Counted from the first letter of the stretch, positions 44,540 to 54,078 are shown. The stretch: DNA of 64,000 nucleotides from Novosphingobium sp. B1 (GCF_900176395.1 NZ_FWXL01000002.1:124001-188000); one strand, 5' to 3'. Notes: generated by a model not told the origin, from the sequence alone. A program made the numbers and translations.

Positions 44540-45933
44540 GCCGCCTCGTTGTCATCTCGAACCGCGTCAGCGCGGGTGGCGGGGCGCAGGGCGGGCTTGC
44601 CGTCGCCCTCTCGGCGGCGCTTCGTGCCAACGGCGGCATCTGGTTCGGCTGGTCCGGCGAGGTCACCGAACAGTTCACCGGCCACATCAATTTCCAGCGC
44701 ACCGATGGCGTGGCGACCGCCACCGTCGACCTCGAAGAGCAGGACGTCGAGGAATACTACAACGGATACGCCAATCGCACGCTCTGGCCGCTGTTTCACT
44801 ATCGCATCGACCTGGCCGAATACGAACGCAGCTTTGCCGGCGGCTACGAACGCGCCAACCAGCGCTTTGCCGAAACCGTCCTGCCACTCATCGAACCCGA
44901 AGACGTCGTCTGGGTGCAGGATTATCACATGATCCCCCTCGGCCGCGAACTGCGCAAGCGCGGCATTGCCAACCGCATCGGCTTTTTCCTGCACATCCCC
45001 TGGCCGCCGCGCCGCCTGCTGGCCACCTTGCCCGAGGCCGCCGCGCTGGTCGAAACCCTGTTCGCCTATGATGTTATCGGCTTCCACACGCAGGAATGGC
45101 TCGATTCCTTCCTCGACTTCGTAAAGGCCGAACTTGACGCGGAAATCGTCGGTGAAAATCTGATCAGGTGGCAGGGCCACACCATCCGCCTGCTCGCCTG
45201 CCCGATCGGTATCGATGCCCGCGCATTCGAGGACATGGCCCGCAGCCAGAAGGCACGGCGCGCATATGAAAAGGTGCGCTCAAGCCTGGTCGGTCGCTCG
45301 CTGATCGTCGGGGTAGACCGGCTGGATTACTCCAAGGGGCTTGAGGAACGCTTCCTCGGCTACGAGCGCTTTCTCGAAGAGAACCCCGAAGTCCGCAAGA
45401 GCGTGGTGCTCATGCAGATTGCGCCGCCTTCGCGCGGTGCGGTGGAAAGCTACCAGCGCATCCGCTCCTCGCTCGAAGGACTCGCGGGCCGCATCAACGG
45501 GGCTCACGCCGGGCTGGACTGGGTCCCGATCCGTTATGTCAACCAGGGCTACCCGCGCGATGTGCTGGCCGGGGTGTATCGCGCCGCGCGCATCGGCCTT
45601 GTCACCCCGTTGCGCGATGGCATGAACCTTGTCGCGAAGGAATACGTCGCAGCGCAGGACCCGGAGGACCCCGGCGTACTGATCCTGTCACGCTTTGCCG
45701 GCGCGGCCAGCCAGATGCCGCAAGCCTTGATGGTCAACCCCTACAGCGCAGAGGAAATGTCCGACGCCATCCGCCGCGCGCTGGCAATGTCCATCCACGA
45801 ACGCAAGGAGCGGTGGAAGGCAACCGTCCAGGACGTTCTCGAGCGGGACGTGATGTGGTGGCTGGAAACCTTTCGGGACGCTCTCGAACAGAAAGAAAGC
45901 GCCCCGGAGGAAATCCTTACGATCAAGGCCTGA
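44536..45933 (+). CDS. otsA: Trehalose-6-phosphate synthase (GT20)
   Basis: The 465-residue enzyme transfers glucose from UDP-glucose to glucose 6-phosphate. It starts MSRLVVISNRVS with the N-terminal GGLAVAL glycine loop and shows VWVQDYHM, FFLHIPWPP, GVDRLDYSKGL (sugar-nucleotide and G6P contacts) and the C-terminal PLRDGMNLVAKEYVAAQ. All are characteristic of GT20 OtsA. The ATG overlaps the GH15 stop codon. With OtsB it makes trehalose as an osmotic and desiccation protectant. It ends 3 bp from the convergent alcohol dehydrogenase gene. Confidence 0.95.
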   Translation: MSRLVVISNRVSAGGGAQGGLAVALSAALRANGGIWFGWSGEVTEQFTGHINFQRTDGVATATVDLEEQDVEEYYNGYANRTLWPLFHYRIDLAEYERSFAGGYERANQRFAETVLPLIEPEDVVWVQDYHMIPLGRELRKRGIANRIGFFLHIPWPPRRLLATLPEAAALVETLFAYDVIGFHTQEWLDSFLDFVKAELDAEIVGENLIRWQGHTIRLLACPIGIDARAFEDMARSQKARRAYEKVRSSLVGRSLIVGVDRLDYSKGLEERFLGYERFLEENPEVRKSVVLMQIAPPSRGAVESYQRIRSSLEGLAGRINGAHAGLDWVPIRYVNQGYPRDVLAGVYRAARIGLVTPLRDGMNLVAKEYVAAQDPEDPGVLILSRFAGAASQMPQALMVNPYSAEEMSDAIRRALAMSIHERKERWKATVQDVLERDVMWWLETFRDALEQKESAPEEILTIKA

Positions 45934-45936
45934 CCA

Positions 45937-47106
45937 TCACGGCTTCAGCACGACCTTGGTCCAGGTGTCCTGCTGTTCCTTGAAGTTGCGGTAACCATCG
46001 GCTGCCAGTTCCAGAGGCAGCCGATGGCTGATCAGGAACGTGGTATCGAGCGTGCCGTCTTCGATCTTTTCCAGCAGGTCCTTCATGTAGCGCTGCACAT
46101 GGGTCTGCCCCGTGCGGATCTGGAGCCCCTTCTCCATCAGGGCGCCCAGCGGGAACTTGTCCGTCAGTCCGCCATAAACACCGGGGATTGAAACCCGGCC
46201 GCCCTTGCGCACCGCCAGCAGCGCCTGGCGCAGGGCGTGCGAGCGATCGGCACCGATGCCGACCTTCTGCTTCACCACGTCGAGCATGTTCTCGATGGCA
46301 AAGCCGTGCGATTCCATGCCGACGGCGTCGATCACGGCATCAACGCCGATCCCGCCCGACATTTCCATCAGCGCCTCGGCAACGTTGCTTTCGCGGAAGT
46401 TGATGACTTCGGCGCCAAGCTGCCGCGCCAGTTCAAGCCGATGCGGATAGTGATCGATGGCGATGACCCTGGCCGCGCCCATCACCAGTGCCGATTGGAT
46501 CGCAAACAGTCCGACCGGCCCGCAGCCCCAAACTGCCACGGTATCGTCGGGCTCGATCTCGGCATTCTCGGCGGCCATCCACCCCGTCGGCAGGATGTCG
46601 GAAAGGAACAGGACCTGCTCGTCGGTCAGGTGATCGGGCACCATGATCGGGCCGACATCCGAAAACGGCACGCGCACATACTCGGCTTGCCCGCCTGAAT
46701 AGCCGCCGGTCATGTGCGAATAGCCGAACAGCCCGGATGAGGCATGGCCATACATCATCTCCGACGCGTCCTGCTTTTCGGCAGGATTGGAATTGTCGCA
46801 AGCAGAATACTGCTGGATCTTGCAGTGGAAGCAGCCGCCACAACTGATCGTGAATGGGACGACCACGCGCTGTCCCTTTTTCAGCGTGCTGCCTGGCCCG
46901 GTCTCGACGACCTCACCCATGAATTCATGGCCAAGAACATCGCCAGGCATGACGCCGGGTATGACCCCGTCATAAAGGTGGAGGTCCGATCCACAGATCG
47001 CGGTCGAGGTCACGCGGATGATCGCATCGCGCGGATTGATGATCTCGGGATCGTCGACAGTGTCGACACGCACATCGTGGGTGCCTTGGAACGTGAGCGC
47101 GCGCAT
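45937..47106 (-). CDS. Zinc-dependent alcohol/formaldehyde dehydrogenase-like protein
   Basis: The 389-residue medium-chain dehydrogenase has catalytic-zinc elements CGSDLHLYDG and GHEFMGEV, a structural-zinc lobe SCGGCFHCKIQQYSAC, and the NAD-binding WGCGPVGLFAIQSALVMGA. The long insertion and the D(A)VGMESHG element resemble the glutathione-independent formaldehyde dehydrogenase-like group. Its ATG shares a base with the SRPBCC gene stop (TGATG), so they are coupled. The substrate is uncertain. Confidence 0.88.
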   Translation of the reverse strand: MRALTFQGTHDVRVDTVDDPEIINPRDAIIRVTSTAICGSDLHLYDGVIPGVMPGDVLGHEFMGEVVETGPGSTLKKGQRVVVPFTISCGGCFHCKIQQYSACDNSNPAEKQDASEMMYGHASSGLFGYSHMTGGYSGGQAEYVRVPFSDVGPIMVPDHLTDEQVLFLSDILPTGWMAAENAEIEPDDTVAVWGCGPVGLFAIQSALVMGAARVIAIDHYPHRLELARQLGAEVINFRESNVAEALMEMSGGIGVDAVIDAVGMESHGFAIENMLDVVKQKVGIGADRSHALRQALLAVRKGGRVSIPGVYGGLTDKFPLGALMEKGLQIRTGQTHVQRYMKDLLEKIEDGTLDTTFLISHRLPLELAADGYRNFKEQQDTWTKVVLKP

Positions 47107-47807
47107 CAGGCGGCCTCCTCTTTCGTCTGGTGCTTTTCCGCCTGCTTGGCGGCACGGGTCTGGTCCTTGCGGCGCGCCGAGGTGGCAATCTCGCCGGTTT
47201 CCATCAGCATCTTGAACCGCCGCAGGTCGTGGCGGCCCTGAACCTCGGGCTCACGCGCGAACATCTTGGCGATCAGGCGGCCAAGCTCGCCCGCCGGCGG
47301 CTTGTAGGCCACGCGCACACTGACGCGCGTGCCGCGCTCGCCCGGTGCATCATCGAAAGTCACGCGTCCTTCGGTATCGATGTCAGATCCGTCGACCGAC
47401 CGCCAGGCTATGAGGCGCCCCTCCTCCTCGCTCACGATCCTTGTTTCAACGTCAACCGTGCGACCAGCGGGCGCTCGGAAGGTCCAGACGCAGTGTCCGT
47501 CCTCCCCCACCGGCTGAACCTTCTCGACGTTCTCCATGAACTGCGAAAGGTTGCCGAAGTCCCGCCAGAAGGCATAAAGCTCTTCGCGCGGCCGCCCGAT
47601 TGTAACGCTTCGCCCGACGACATCGTATTTGCCGAAGGATCGTCCGCCCATCCAGCCGCGCGCTGTAAAGCCTGGCGCATCATCGGGCACATCTCCCCCG
47701 CCGCGCTTGCGCGACGAGGCAGCCAAGGCCACCCCGGCCACAATGGCTCCGGCCGCGACCAGACCGGCCAAGCCGGCAGCGCCGCGGCTGCGATCATCAT
47801 CTTTCAT
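47106..47807 (-). CDS. Membrane-anchored SRPBCC (cyclase/dehydrase-like) protein
   Basis: This protein of about 233 residues has an N-terminal hydrophobic segment AAGLAGLVAAGAIVAGVALAA followed by a START-like SRPBCC domain (VGRSVTIGRPREELYAFWRDFGNLSQFMENVEKV) and a charged C-terminal tail rich in Lys, Arg, Glu and Gln. The ATG at 47807 has GGGAG eight bases before it and is preferred over 47822. It is coupled to the downstream alcohol dehydrogenase gene. Such proteins often bind small lipophilic ligands, but no specific role can be assigned. Confidence 0.83.
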   Translation of the reverse strand: MKDDDRSRGAAGLAGLVAAGAIVAGVALAASSRKRGGGDVPDDAPGFTARGWMGGRSFGKYDVVGRSVTIGRPREELYAFWRDFGNLSQFMENVEKVQPVGEDGHCVWTFRAPAGRTVDVETRIVSEEEGRLIAWRSVDGSDIDTEGRVTFDDAPGERGTRVSVRVAYKPPAGELGRLIAKMFAREPEVQGRHDLRRFKMLMETGEIATSARRKDQTRAAKQAEKHQTKEEAA

Positions 47808-48005
47808 GTCAGGAACTCCCATTTCGCCAGGAACATGGCGACAATGGGTATGAACGGTTGGGATGCTCCATGCGTTGCCTTACCGTCAGGGCGCTCGGCT
47901 TGTCTGTGGACCAGACCGCCCCATTAGCATCTTTATCTATGTTAATCATGCATTTGCTGGCATTTCTGAGGAAACAATTGGGCGGCCGTGCATTGCACAG
48001 CCATC

Positions 48006-48791
48006 ATGTCCGACTTGCCCGAGAACCCAGGCGGTCATGCCGCTGTTCACAAGCTCCTCTCCCTCGCGCCGCTGCGCGAAGAGGACTGTCATCTCTACCT
48101 TGAAGCGCTCGGTCGCCGCGTCCGGCAGATCACCGCGCGGACAGACATCACGCACGAGGGCGACAACCCGCGCGCTGTCCGCGTCGTGCTTGAGGGCTGG
48201 GCCTGCCGCTACAAGGAACTGCCTGATGGCCGGCGCCAGATTCTGGCATTCTTCGTGCCGGGCGACCTGTGCGATTCAGCGGTTTTCCTGCTTGATCAGA
48301 TGGATCATTCGATCGCTGCGATCACGCCGGTCACTCTGGGTGAAATCACCCCCGATGCGTTTGCGCAGATGACCAGAGAATCGACCGAGCTTGCCGATGC
48401 GCTTGCCTTGAACGAACTTGTGACCGTGGCGATCCAGCGCGAATGGACGCTCGGCCTGGGCCAGCGCAACGCGCTTGAGCGCGTCGCGCACCTGCTATGC
48501 GAACTGCATGCCCGGCTTGAAGCAATCGACCTTGTCAAGGACGGGCAGTGTCATTTGCCACTGACGCAGATCGACATCGGCTCGGCCACCGGGCTTACCT
48601 CGGTCCACGTCAATCGCGTGCTGCAGGAATTGCGTCGCGACGGCATCATAGAGCTCACCCGTCGCCGCCTCACCATTCACCGCCCGGCGGCGCTGGGCCG
48701 GGCGGCAATGTTCGATCCGGTCTACCTGCACCTCAGGCAGCTGCCCCGAGTGGCAGCTGTTCGCCCCGCACCAGAAGCGTTCGCCCCCTGA
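48006..48791 (+). CDS. Crp/Fnr-family transcriptional regulator (copy A)
   Basis: The protein of about 261 residues has a cyclic-nucleotide-binding-like beta-roll (LEGWACRYKELPDGRRQILAFFVPGDLCD) and a C-terminal winged helix with LTQIDIGSATGLTSVHVNRVLQELRRDGIIEL. The Fnr-type N-terminal Cys cluster is absent. Its 3' end overlaps the convergent copy B gene by 59 bp. The two share the WACRY-x-LPDGRRQI block and are probably paralogues. Signal and targets are unknown. An upstream ATG at 47988 is an alternative. Confidence 0.87.
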   Translation: MSDLPENPGGHAAVHKLLSLAPLREEDCHLYLEALGRRVRQITARTDITHEGDNPRAVRVVLEGWACRYKELPDGRRQILAFFVPGDLCDSAVFLLDQMDHSIAAITPVTLGEITPDAFAQMTRESTELADALALNELVTVAIQREWTLGLGQRNALERVAHLLCELHARLEAIDLVKDGQCHLPLTQIDIGSATGLTSVHVNRVLQELRRDGIIELTRRRLTIHRPAALGRAAMFDPVYLHLRQLPRVAAVRPAPEAFAP

Positions 48792-49332
48792 TCTCCACAA
48801 GACCGCTCTGCCGCAGGCCTTGCAGCACACGGTTGACGTGAACCGGGGTCAAACCAACCACGTCCGCGATATCGCGTTGAGTAAGGGGAATCGTGCACAG
48901 CCCATCGGCACCTTGAGCGCCGCCCAGCCGAGCATATAGGTCCGCCAGCAGTTCGCTCACCCGTTCCACCGCATTCTTGCGACCAAGGCTCACGATCCAG
49001 CGGCTCTGTCGCTCCATCACCTGGACCATGTCGCCAAGCAGGCGCTTCACCCCATCACCGGGCTGCGAATGGATCGTCGCCAGCGGGACGACCGTGGCGC
49101 GCACGCCGGTCATTGCCAGCACTGGCAGTTCGGCCTTGCCTGAAAGCAGCCACTGCGGCTCGCAATAATCGCCGGGAAGATAAAGCACAGTGATCTGCCG
49201 CCTGCCATCGGGCAGAAGGCTGTACCGGCAGGCCCAGCCCTCCTCTAAGCGATAGATGGCAGTGCGGGTTTCGCCGGGTCTCGCAATATGCTGCTGGCGG
49301 CGAAAGTGCTTGATAGCGGTGGGGAGATCCAT
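48733..49332 (-). CDS. Crp/Fnr-family transcriptional regulator (copy B)
   Basis: This is a shorter Crp/Fnr protein of 199 residues: the sensor beta-roll is abbreviated at the N-terminus (GETRTAIYRLEEGWACRYSLLPDGRRQITVLYLPGDYCE) and the HTH reads LTQRDIADVVGLTPVHVNRVLQGLRQSGLVEI. It lacks an N-terminal Cys cluster. It is convergent with copy A, overlapping by 59 bp, and faces the hemerythrin gene across a 265-bp gap. A weak FNR-like half-site (TTGAT) occurs near 49402 but is not convincing. Confidence 0.86.
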   Translation of the reverse strand: MDLPTAIKHFRRQQHIARPGETRTAIYRLEEGWACRYSLLPDGRRQITVLYLPGDYCEPQWLLSGKAELPVLAMTGVRATVVPLATIHSQPGDGVKRLLGDMVQVMERQSRWIVSLGRKNAVERVSELLADLYARLGGAQGADGLCTIPLTQRDIADVVGLTPVHVNRVLQGLRQSGLVEIRGRTLLVRGEQLPLGAAA

Positions 49333-49597
49333 CGGTGTGTCCCTGTTCTAATCGCGCCCCGTCCACCCGCCTTGCTTGTGCGCCACAATTTCAATTAGGA
49401 TATTGATCCAGATTGGTTTTTTCTCCGTGCGCGACGAAGCGTTGATTGTGCGCGACTGCCTGCCTGACGCGCGTTGAAGGCAGTTAGCCGAAGCTTGCCA
49501 ACCTGCGTTAAAGGCATGGAGCATCACGCCAGAAACACGATTGCCTCCCTGCACGGCAGCGGAACGAACTGTCGGCAAAGCCACAGGAGGCAACACC

Positions 49598-51259
49598 ATG
49601 TCACCACCAAACGGGTCCCAGTCCGAAAGCTCTTCGGGCGGCAACAAGCCCGGAGAAACCAGCAGCGACGCAGCCAAACAATCCGCCAGCACGGCGACAA
49701 AAGGCGGCGACGAAAACGCGGCCGCCCAGCAGGCCGGTTCTGCAACGTCAAAGCCGGCCCAAGCAATAGCAGTGGCCGCAGGGTCTGCCGCAAAAGGCAA
49801 CGAACCGAAGAAGTCGCCCAGCATCACGCCCAAGGCAAAGGCCAACGGCAACAGCAGCGGCAGCGGCAGCGGCGCCCAATCACGCAGCGGCGGCGCGATC
49901 GAGGCGTTGAAAGCCGACCACCGCAAGGCCGAGCAGCTATTTGCGCGCTACGAAAAGGCCAAGGACAGTGAGAAGCGTAGCATCATCGAAGAAGTCTGCA
50001 CGGCCCTCACCTTGCATACCCTGCTTGAGGAAGAAGTGTTCTATCCCGCCTGCCGCGAAGAAATTGAAGAGGCCGATCCGCTCGATGAAGCGCAGGTCGA
50101 ACATGACAGCGCCAAGCTGCTGATCGCAGACCTCATGGCGATGCGGGAAAACGATCCCTTCCGCGATGCCAAGGTCAAGGTCCTGGCAGAACAGGTCCGG
50201 CACCACGTGGCCGAGGAAGAAGAACCCAAGGACAGCATCTTCGCTAAGGCGCAGGCCAAGGGGATCGACACTCCCGACCTTGCCGAAGAAATGCTGCAAC
50301 TGCGCGAACAGCTTGAGGACGAGGATCGGCTGCCGGCCGGTCAGTCGGTGTCGATCCTCGTGCCGGGCGGGGAGACGGACCGCCAAGGCGAGCGACAAGC
50401 GGAGCGTCAGAGCCGCAATCGCCACGATTACGACAACAATGACCACCGAGAGGAGTACAACGAAATGGCAAGTTATCAGCACGGAGGACGAGGACGTGAC
50501 GACGACGGTCGCTTCACCAGCAGTGGGCGCGGCGGAAACGGCTGGGGCAACGACGGCGGGAGGCGGAGCAGCAGCCGTTATGACGACGACGATGACCGCA
50601 GCCGCGCTTCGCGGGGGCGTGAACGCGACGACGATGACGATCGCGGCCGCTCGAACAATCGCGGTGGCGGGCGTGACAATGACGATGGTCGTGGCTGGCA
50701 CGGCGATTCCCGCGGTCAGACCGAGGCCGCCCGCCGAGGCTGGGAAGGTCGTGGCGGTTCGTCGCGCTCCAGTTCGCGCAACGATGACGACCAAGGCAGC
50801 CGCAGCGTCGGAGTCCGTGGCGGCGACAATGACGGTGATCGCGGCGGCGACAATGGTGGACGCGGTGGCTGGTTCGGCGACAGCCGGGGTCACTCCGAAG
50901 CCGCTCGGCGCGGATGGGACAATCCCGATCACGGCGACAGCGGCTGGTACGGCGACTCGCGCGGTCATTCCGAAGCCTCGCGTCGGGGCTGGGATGATCG
51001 CGACAGTTCCTCGCGCTCTTCCCGCGGCAGGGACGATGACGATGATCGCGGTGGACGCGGTGGATCGCGTTCGTCGTCTTCGTCGTCTTCGCGCGGCCGG
51101 TATGATGACGATGACGATCGCGGAAGCCGTGGCAGTTCGCGCTCATCCTCCTCATCGCGCGGACGCAACGATGATGACGAGCGCGGACAGGGTGGCTGGC
51201 ACAGCGATTCCCGCGGCCACTCCGAGGCAGCACGCAGGGGCTGGGAAAACCGTCACTGA
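49598..51259 (+). CDS. Hemerythrin-domain protein with long RD/G/S-rich repetitive tail
   Basis: This 553-residue protein starts at an ATG with a perfect AGGAGG seven bases before it. Residues 1-95 are a low-complexity Ser/Ala/Lys/Gly region. A hemerythrin HHE-type helical domain lies at about 98-225, with candidate iron ligands in LKADHRKAEQ, LHTLLEEEVFYPA, VEHDSAKLL and VRHHVAEEEE. From about 265 the tail is made of Arg, Asp, Gly and Ser with runs of D and S, and contains four copies of a 17-residue repeat GW-x-GDSRGHSEAARRGW. No signal peptide is seen. Oxygen/NO or iron sensing is possible; nucleic-acid or surface binding by the tail is speculative. Confidence 0.85.
   Translation: MSPPNGSQSESSSGGNKPGETSSDAAKQSASTATKGGDENAAAQQAGSATSKPAQAIAVAAGSAAKGNEPKKSPSITPKAKANGNSSGSGSGAQSRSGGAIEALKADHRKAEQLFARYEKAKDSEKRSIIEEVCTALTLHTLLEEEVFYPACREEIEEADPLDEAQVEHDSAKLLIADLMAMRENDPFRDAKVKVLAEQVRHHVAEEEEPKDSIFAKAQAKGIDTPDLAEEMLQLREQLEDEDRLPAGQSVSILVPGGETDRQGERQAERQSRNRHDYDNNDHREEYNEMASYQHGGRGRDDDGRFTSSGRGGNGWGNDGGRRSSSRYDDDDDRSRASRGRERDDDDDRGRSNNRGGGRDNDDGRGWHGDSRGQTEAARRGWEGRGGSSRSSSRNDDDQGSRSVGVRGGDNDGDRGGDNGGRGGWFGDSRGHSEAARRGWDNPDHGDSGWYGDSRGHSEASRRGWDDRDSSSRSSRGRDDDDDRGGRGGSRSSSSSSSRGRYDDDDDRGSRGSSRSSSSSRGRNDDDERGQGGWHSDSRGHSEAARRGWENRH
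50693..51244 (+). repeat. Four in-frame 51-bp repeats coding GW-x-GDSRGHSEAARRGW
   Basis: Copies lie at 50693-50743, 50867-50917, 50942-50992 and 51194-51244. They encode GWHGDSRGQTEAARRGW, GWFGDSRGHSEAARRGW, GWYGDSRGHSEASRRGW and GWHSDSRGHSEAARRGW. They are separated by Asp/Arg/Ser-rich linkers of differing length. The motif recalls the GW-F-GDPEGH-EAARKGW motifs of other alphaproteobacterial stress-related proteins. Confidence 0.85.
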
Positions 51260-51579
51260 TCGAACTGTGCGGCAAGCAAGCGTTAACTATTGAACGCTAT
51301 CGTCGCGTGGGCGGTCGGTTCTCCTCCATGAGCCGGCCGCCCCTTGCATCTGAAAGGTGCACGCAGGACGGCGACCGTCCTTACCCTCGCTTTTCCCCCA
51401 AGCTCCCTGAACCACCTGCCAGCTTGAGCTGCGCGCTGCAGCATGGCTGCTCTAATTTTCGCTCTTTCACCAGACAAGAAGATGGCCAAAGACGAAAAAG
51501 GGCGGACGGAGCCGAAGCCCTGCCCGCCCGATTGCCGTCCCGCCTGAAATAGCCTGCAGGACGGCGAGGGAGTTTCAGA
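51260..51579. other. Gap between hemerythrin gene and broken TonB receptor gene
   Basis: This 320-bp stretch carries the minus-strand terminator at 51495-51529. A second, weaker inverted repeat GCCGTCC (51534-51540) and GGACGGC (51559-51565) lies closer to the receptor stop codon. I see no credible coding sequence in the remainder. Confidence 0.6.
51495..51529 (-). terminator. Intrinsic terminator with UUCG tetraloop
   Basis: On the minus strand the arms GGGCGGGCAGGGC and GCTCCGTCCGCCC pair over 13 positions (two G-U wobbles and one mismatch), close a TTCG tetraloop and are followed at once by TTTTT. This is a textbook rho-independent terminator for the receptor transcript, about 50 bp past its stop codon. 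Confidence 0.85.
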
Positions 51580-53833
51580 TCAGAACTTGAACCCGGCGCG
51601 CACACCGTAAGTGCGCGGATCGGCAAAGGTCACGCTGCCGAACAGGCCGGTCGAAGCGCCAGTGACGATCAGGTTGTTTTCCAGGTTCTCGACGAAGCCT
51701 GCGACGTAGAACTTGTCCTCCGGCGCATTGTAGGTGAGCGAGAGGTCCGTCTTGGTCGCTGCCGGCTGGTAGAAATAGGCGAAGTTGGCAAGATCGGTCA
51801 CTTCATAGCGGCTGCGGGCAGAAGTCTGCGCATCGGCCACGATCTTTCCGTCGCCCACCGGTACCACGTAGTTCACGCCGGCAATCCAGCTCCACTTCGG
51901 GCTGCGATTGAGCGGGCGACCCGCAAAGTTGACCGAGCGACGCACGTTGGGCGTCACGGTCGTATCGTTATAAGCCGGTGCATACTCGTCATAGCGGGCA
52001 TCAAGCCAGTTGAGCGCAAGGCGAACGGTAAAGCGGTCGGTCGGCTGCAGCGTGGCATCCAGTTCTACGCCATCGACCTTGGCCTTCGCCGCGTTCGTGG
52101 TGACTTGGCATGGACCACCACAGATGTCTGAAAGCTGCGAAAGCTGCAGGCCCTGGTAGTCATAGTGGAACACTGTGCCATTGAGGCGGAACGCCGGGCT
52201 GAAGCGGAACTTGAAGCCTGCTTCGTAGGCGGTCAGCGTTTCCGGATCGTAGTATAGTGCATTTGCAGGAAGCGCGCAATTCGCACCCTTGCCGATTTCG
52301 CAACCGTCGTTGAAGCCACCTGCCTTGTAGCCGGTCGAAACCGAGGCGAAGACGAGGCCCAACGGGCTGTCGTAATCGATACCGGCGCGCCAGGTCACCT
52401 TTGCTGAAGGTCCGCTTGGCATCGTTGTTCTGGTTGATCTGGCGCCGGATGAAATTGCCGATGCTGTACGAGTTGCCGATGCGGTCGTAGAAGTCGACCA
52501 CGGTATTGCCCACGCGTGACTTGAGGTCGTTGGAATAGCGCACGCCGCCGGTAATGCGCAGGTCAGGCACCACTTCAAGCGTCGCCTGCCCGAATACCGA
52601 CTTGTTTTCGGCAATGGTCGGGTCCTGCGGGAAGCCGAACCGCGTATTCGGCCCGAGCAGGTTGTTCAGGAAGAAAGCGATGCCTGACTTCTCCTTGAAG
52701 TAGTAGCCGCCGACCTGGGCCTGCAGCGGGCCGTCGCCGCCGTAGGCAAGGCGCACTTCCTGCGAGGTCTGCCAGTAACTGCCCTTGAAGTCGTTCGAGA
52801 ACAGACCGTTGGCCGAGTTGCCGAATTCGCGGCGCTCGGATTCGCGATAGGAGCCAAGGTAGGTCAACGTGACGTTGCCCATCGTGTAGTTCAGTTCGCC
52901 CATCACGCCCTTTTCCTCGTTGTCGCGGAAGGCCTGCTGGGCCTGGCGCACGCTGAGAAGACGGGCAACATCGGGATCAAGGCCGCGATAGGTGGGCGCA
53001 CTGAAGTTCTGGCGGCCACCGCTGGTGATGTTGCTGTAAAACTGCGAAGGCGGCACGCCGTTGGTCGGATTGCCCTTCACCTTGCTGTAATCGCCGACAA
53101 GCAGCAGGCTCAGGTCAGCGCTCGGCTTGAACAGGGCCGAAAGGCGCACCGACTTGTTGTTCTTGAATTTGTCGAGCTTCGAGTTGTCGTTGGGAACGCC
53201 ATCGATGATGTAGTTGTCGCGCTGGTCGACGTTTGCCGCCACGCGGAAGGCCAGGGTATCGCCTGCCGGAATGTTGATCACGGCGGTACCGTTCAGGGCA
53301 TTGAAGTTGCCGTAGGAAACGTCGGCACGGGCTCCAAACTCGAACTTGGGCTGCACGGTCAGGATGTTGACGACGCCTGCGGTCGAGTTGCGACCATACA
53401 GCGTGCCCTGCGGACCGCGCAGCACTTCCACGCGCTCGATGTCATAGAACGACACTTCCTGCGCCTGCGGGCGGGCAAGGTAGATGCCGTTGACCATGAA
53501 GGCAGCCGAAGGATCGCCCTTTTCGGTGCCGTCGGTGCTGGTCACGCCGCGAATGGTGATCTGCAGCCCGTTGCCACGGACGATCGAGAGGTTGGGCACG
53601 GCTTCTTCAAGCTGGGTCGGATTGGTGATGCCAGACTGGATCAGGTTTTCACCGCCAACGGCAGACATCGCGATCGGCGTCTTGGACAGCAGCGACGATG
53701 TTCGATTGGCAGTGACGATGATGTCGCCATTCTGCGCCTGTTGATCCTGGGCGTCCTGCGCCTCCTGGGCAAGCGCGGGGACGCTCATAAGTGCGAACGC
53801 CGATACCAGGCATGCACTGCGGGTTAGCTTCAT
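51580..53833 (-). pseudogene. TonB-dependent receptor broken by a single frameshift
   Basis: The N-terminal part (53833 to about 52400) has signal peptide SAFALMSVPALAQ, the TonB-box-like GDIIVTANRTSSLLS and the plug motifs LYGRNSTAGVVNILT. It runs in frame to NNDAKRTFSK, then shifts. The other frame continues with VTWRAGIDYDSPLGLVFASVSTGYKAGGF and the barrel to the proper C-terminus YGVRAGFKF. The lesion is one extra base at about 52398-52399 (AAAGGTGACC where AAAGTGACC keeps the frame). Both halves are otherwise intact, so it is a recent loss, a phase-variable event or a sequence error. The ATG at 53833 has GGGAGG upstream. Confidence 0.85.
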
Positions 53834-53979
53834 GTAATCCTCCCTCTCTGACTGCCTTTTCACGAGACAGCGTTGTCAAGGTATCGGGAGGTCGCGGGAC
53901 GTATGCCCCATACCGATGCAGCTCCCCACTCCCTGCACGCAGCGTGTGTCCCGCTCGTTGCCTGATTGGTGTTACATAA

Positions 53980-53994
53980 GCGCTTTGACAGCGC
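53980..53994. promoter_or_regulatory. Inverted repeat upstream of the TonB receptor
   Basis: GCGCT-TTGAC-AGCGC is a perfect 5-bp inverted repeat about 147 bp upstream of the receptor start. It resembles dyads bound by LacI-type repressors, but this is position-based only. Confidence 0.25.
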
Positions 53995-54078
53995 AAGTCA
54001 GAAAATGCGGCACCTAGCCTTTTGCATCATCAGGTATGCAATTCAGCCAGCTTTCACGGACATTGCATGCGTTATCGA

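Noticed and set aside
49400..49415. FNR box upstream of Crp/Fnr copy B
   Set aside because: Only one half-site TTGAT is good; the other half deviates at three positions.
50693..51244. CRISPR-like or transposon repeat array
   Set aside because: The repeats are in frame, of coding length, imperfect and unevenly spaced, so they are protein repeats.
50166..51293. Alternative frame through the repetitive hemerythrin tail
   Set aside because: The low-complexity GC-rich DNA keeps several frames open; the hemerythrin frame has the AGGAGG start and the repeats.
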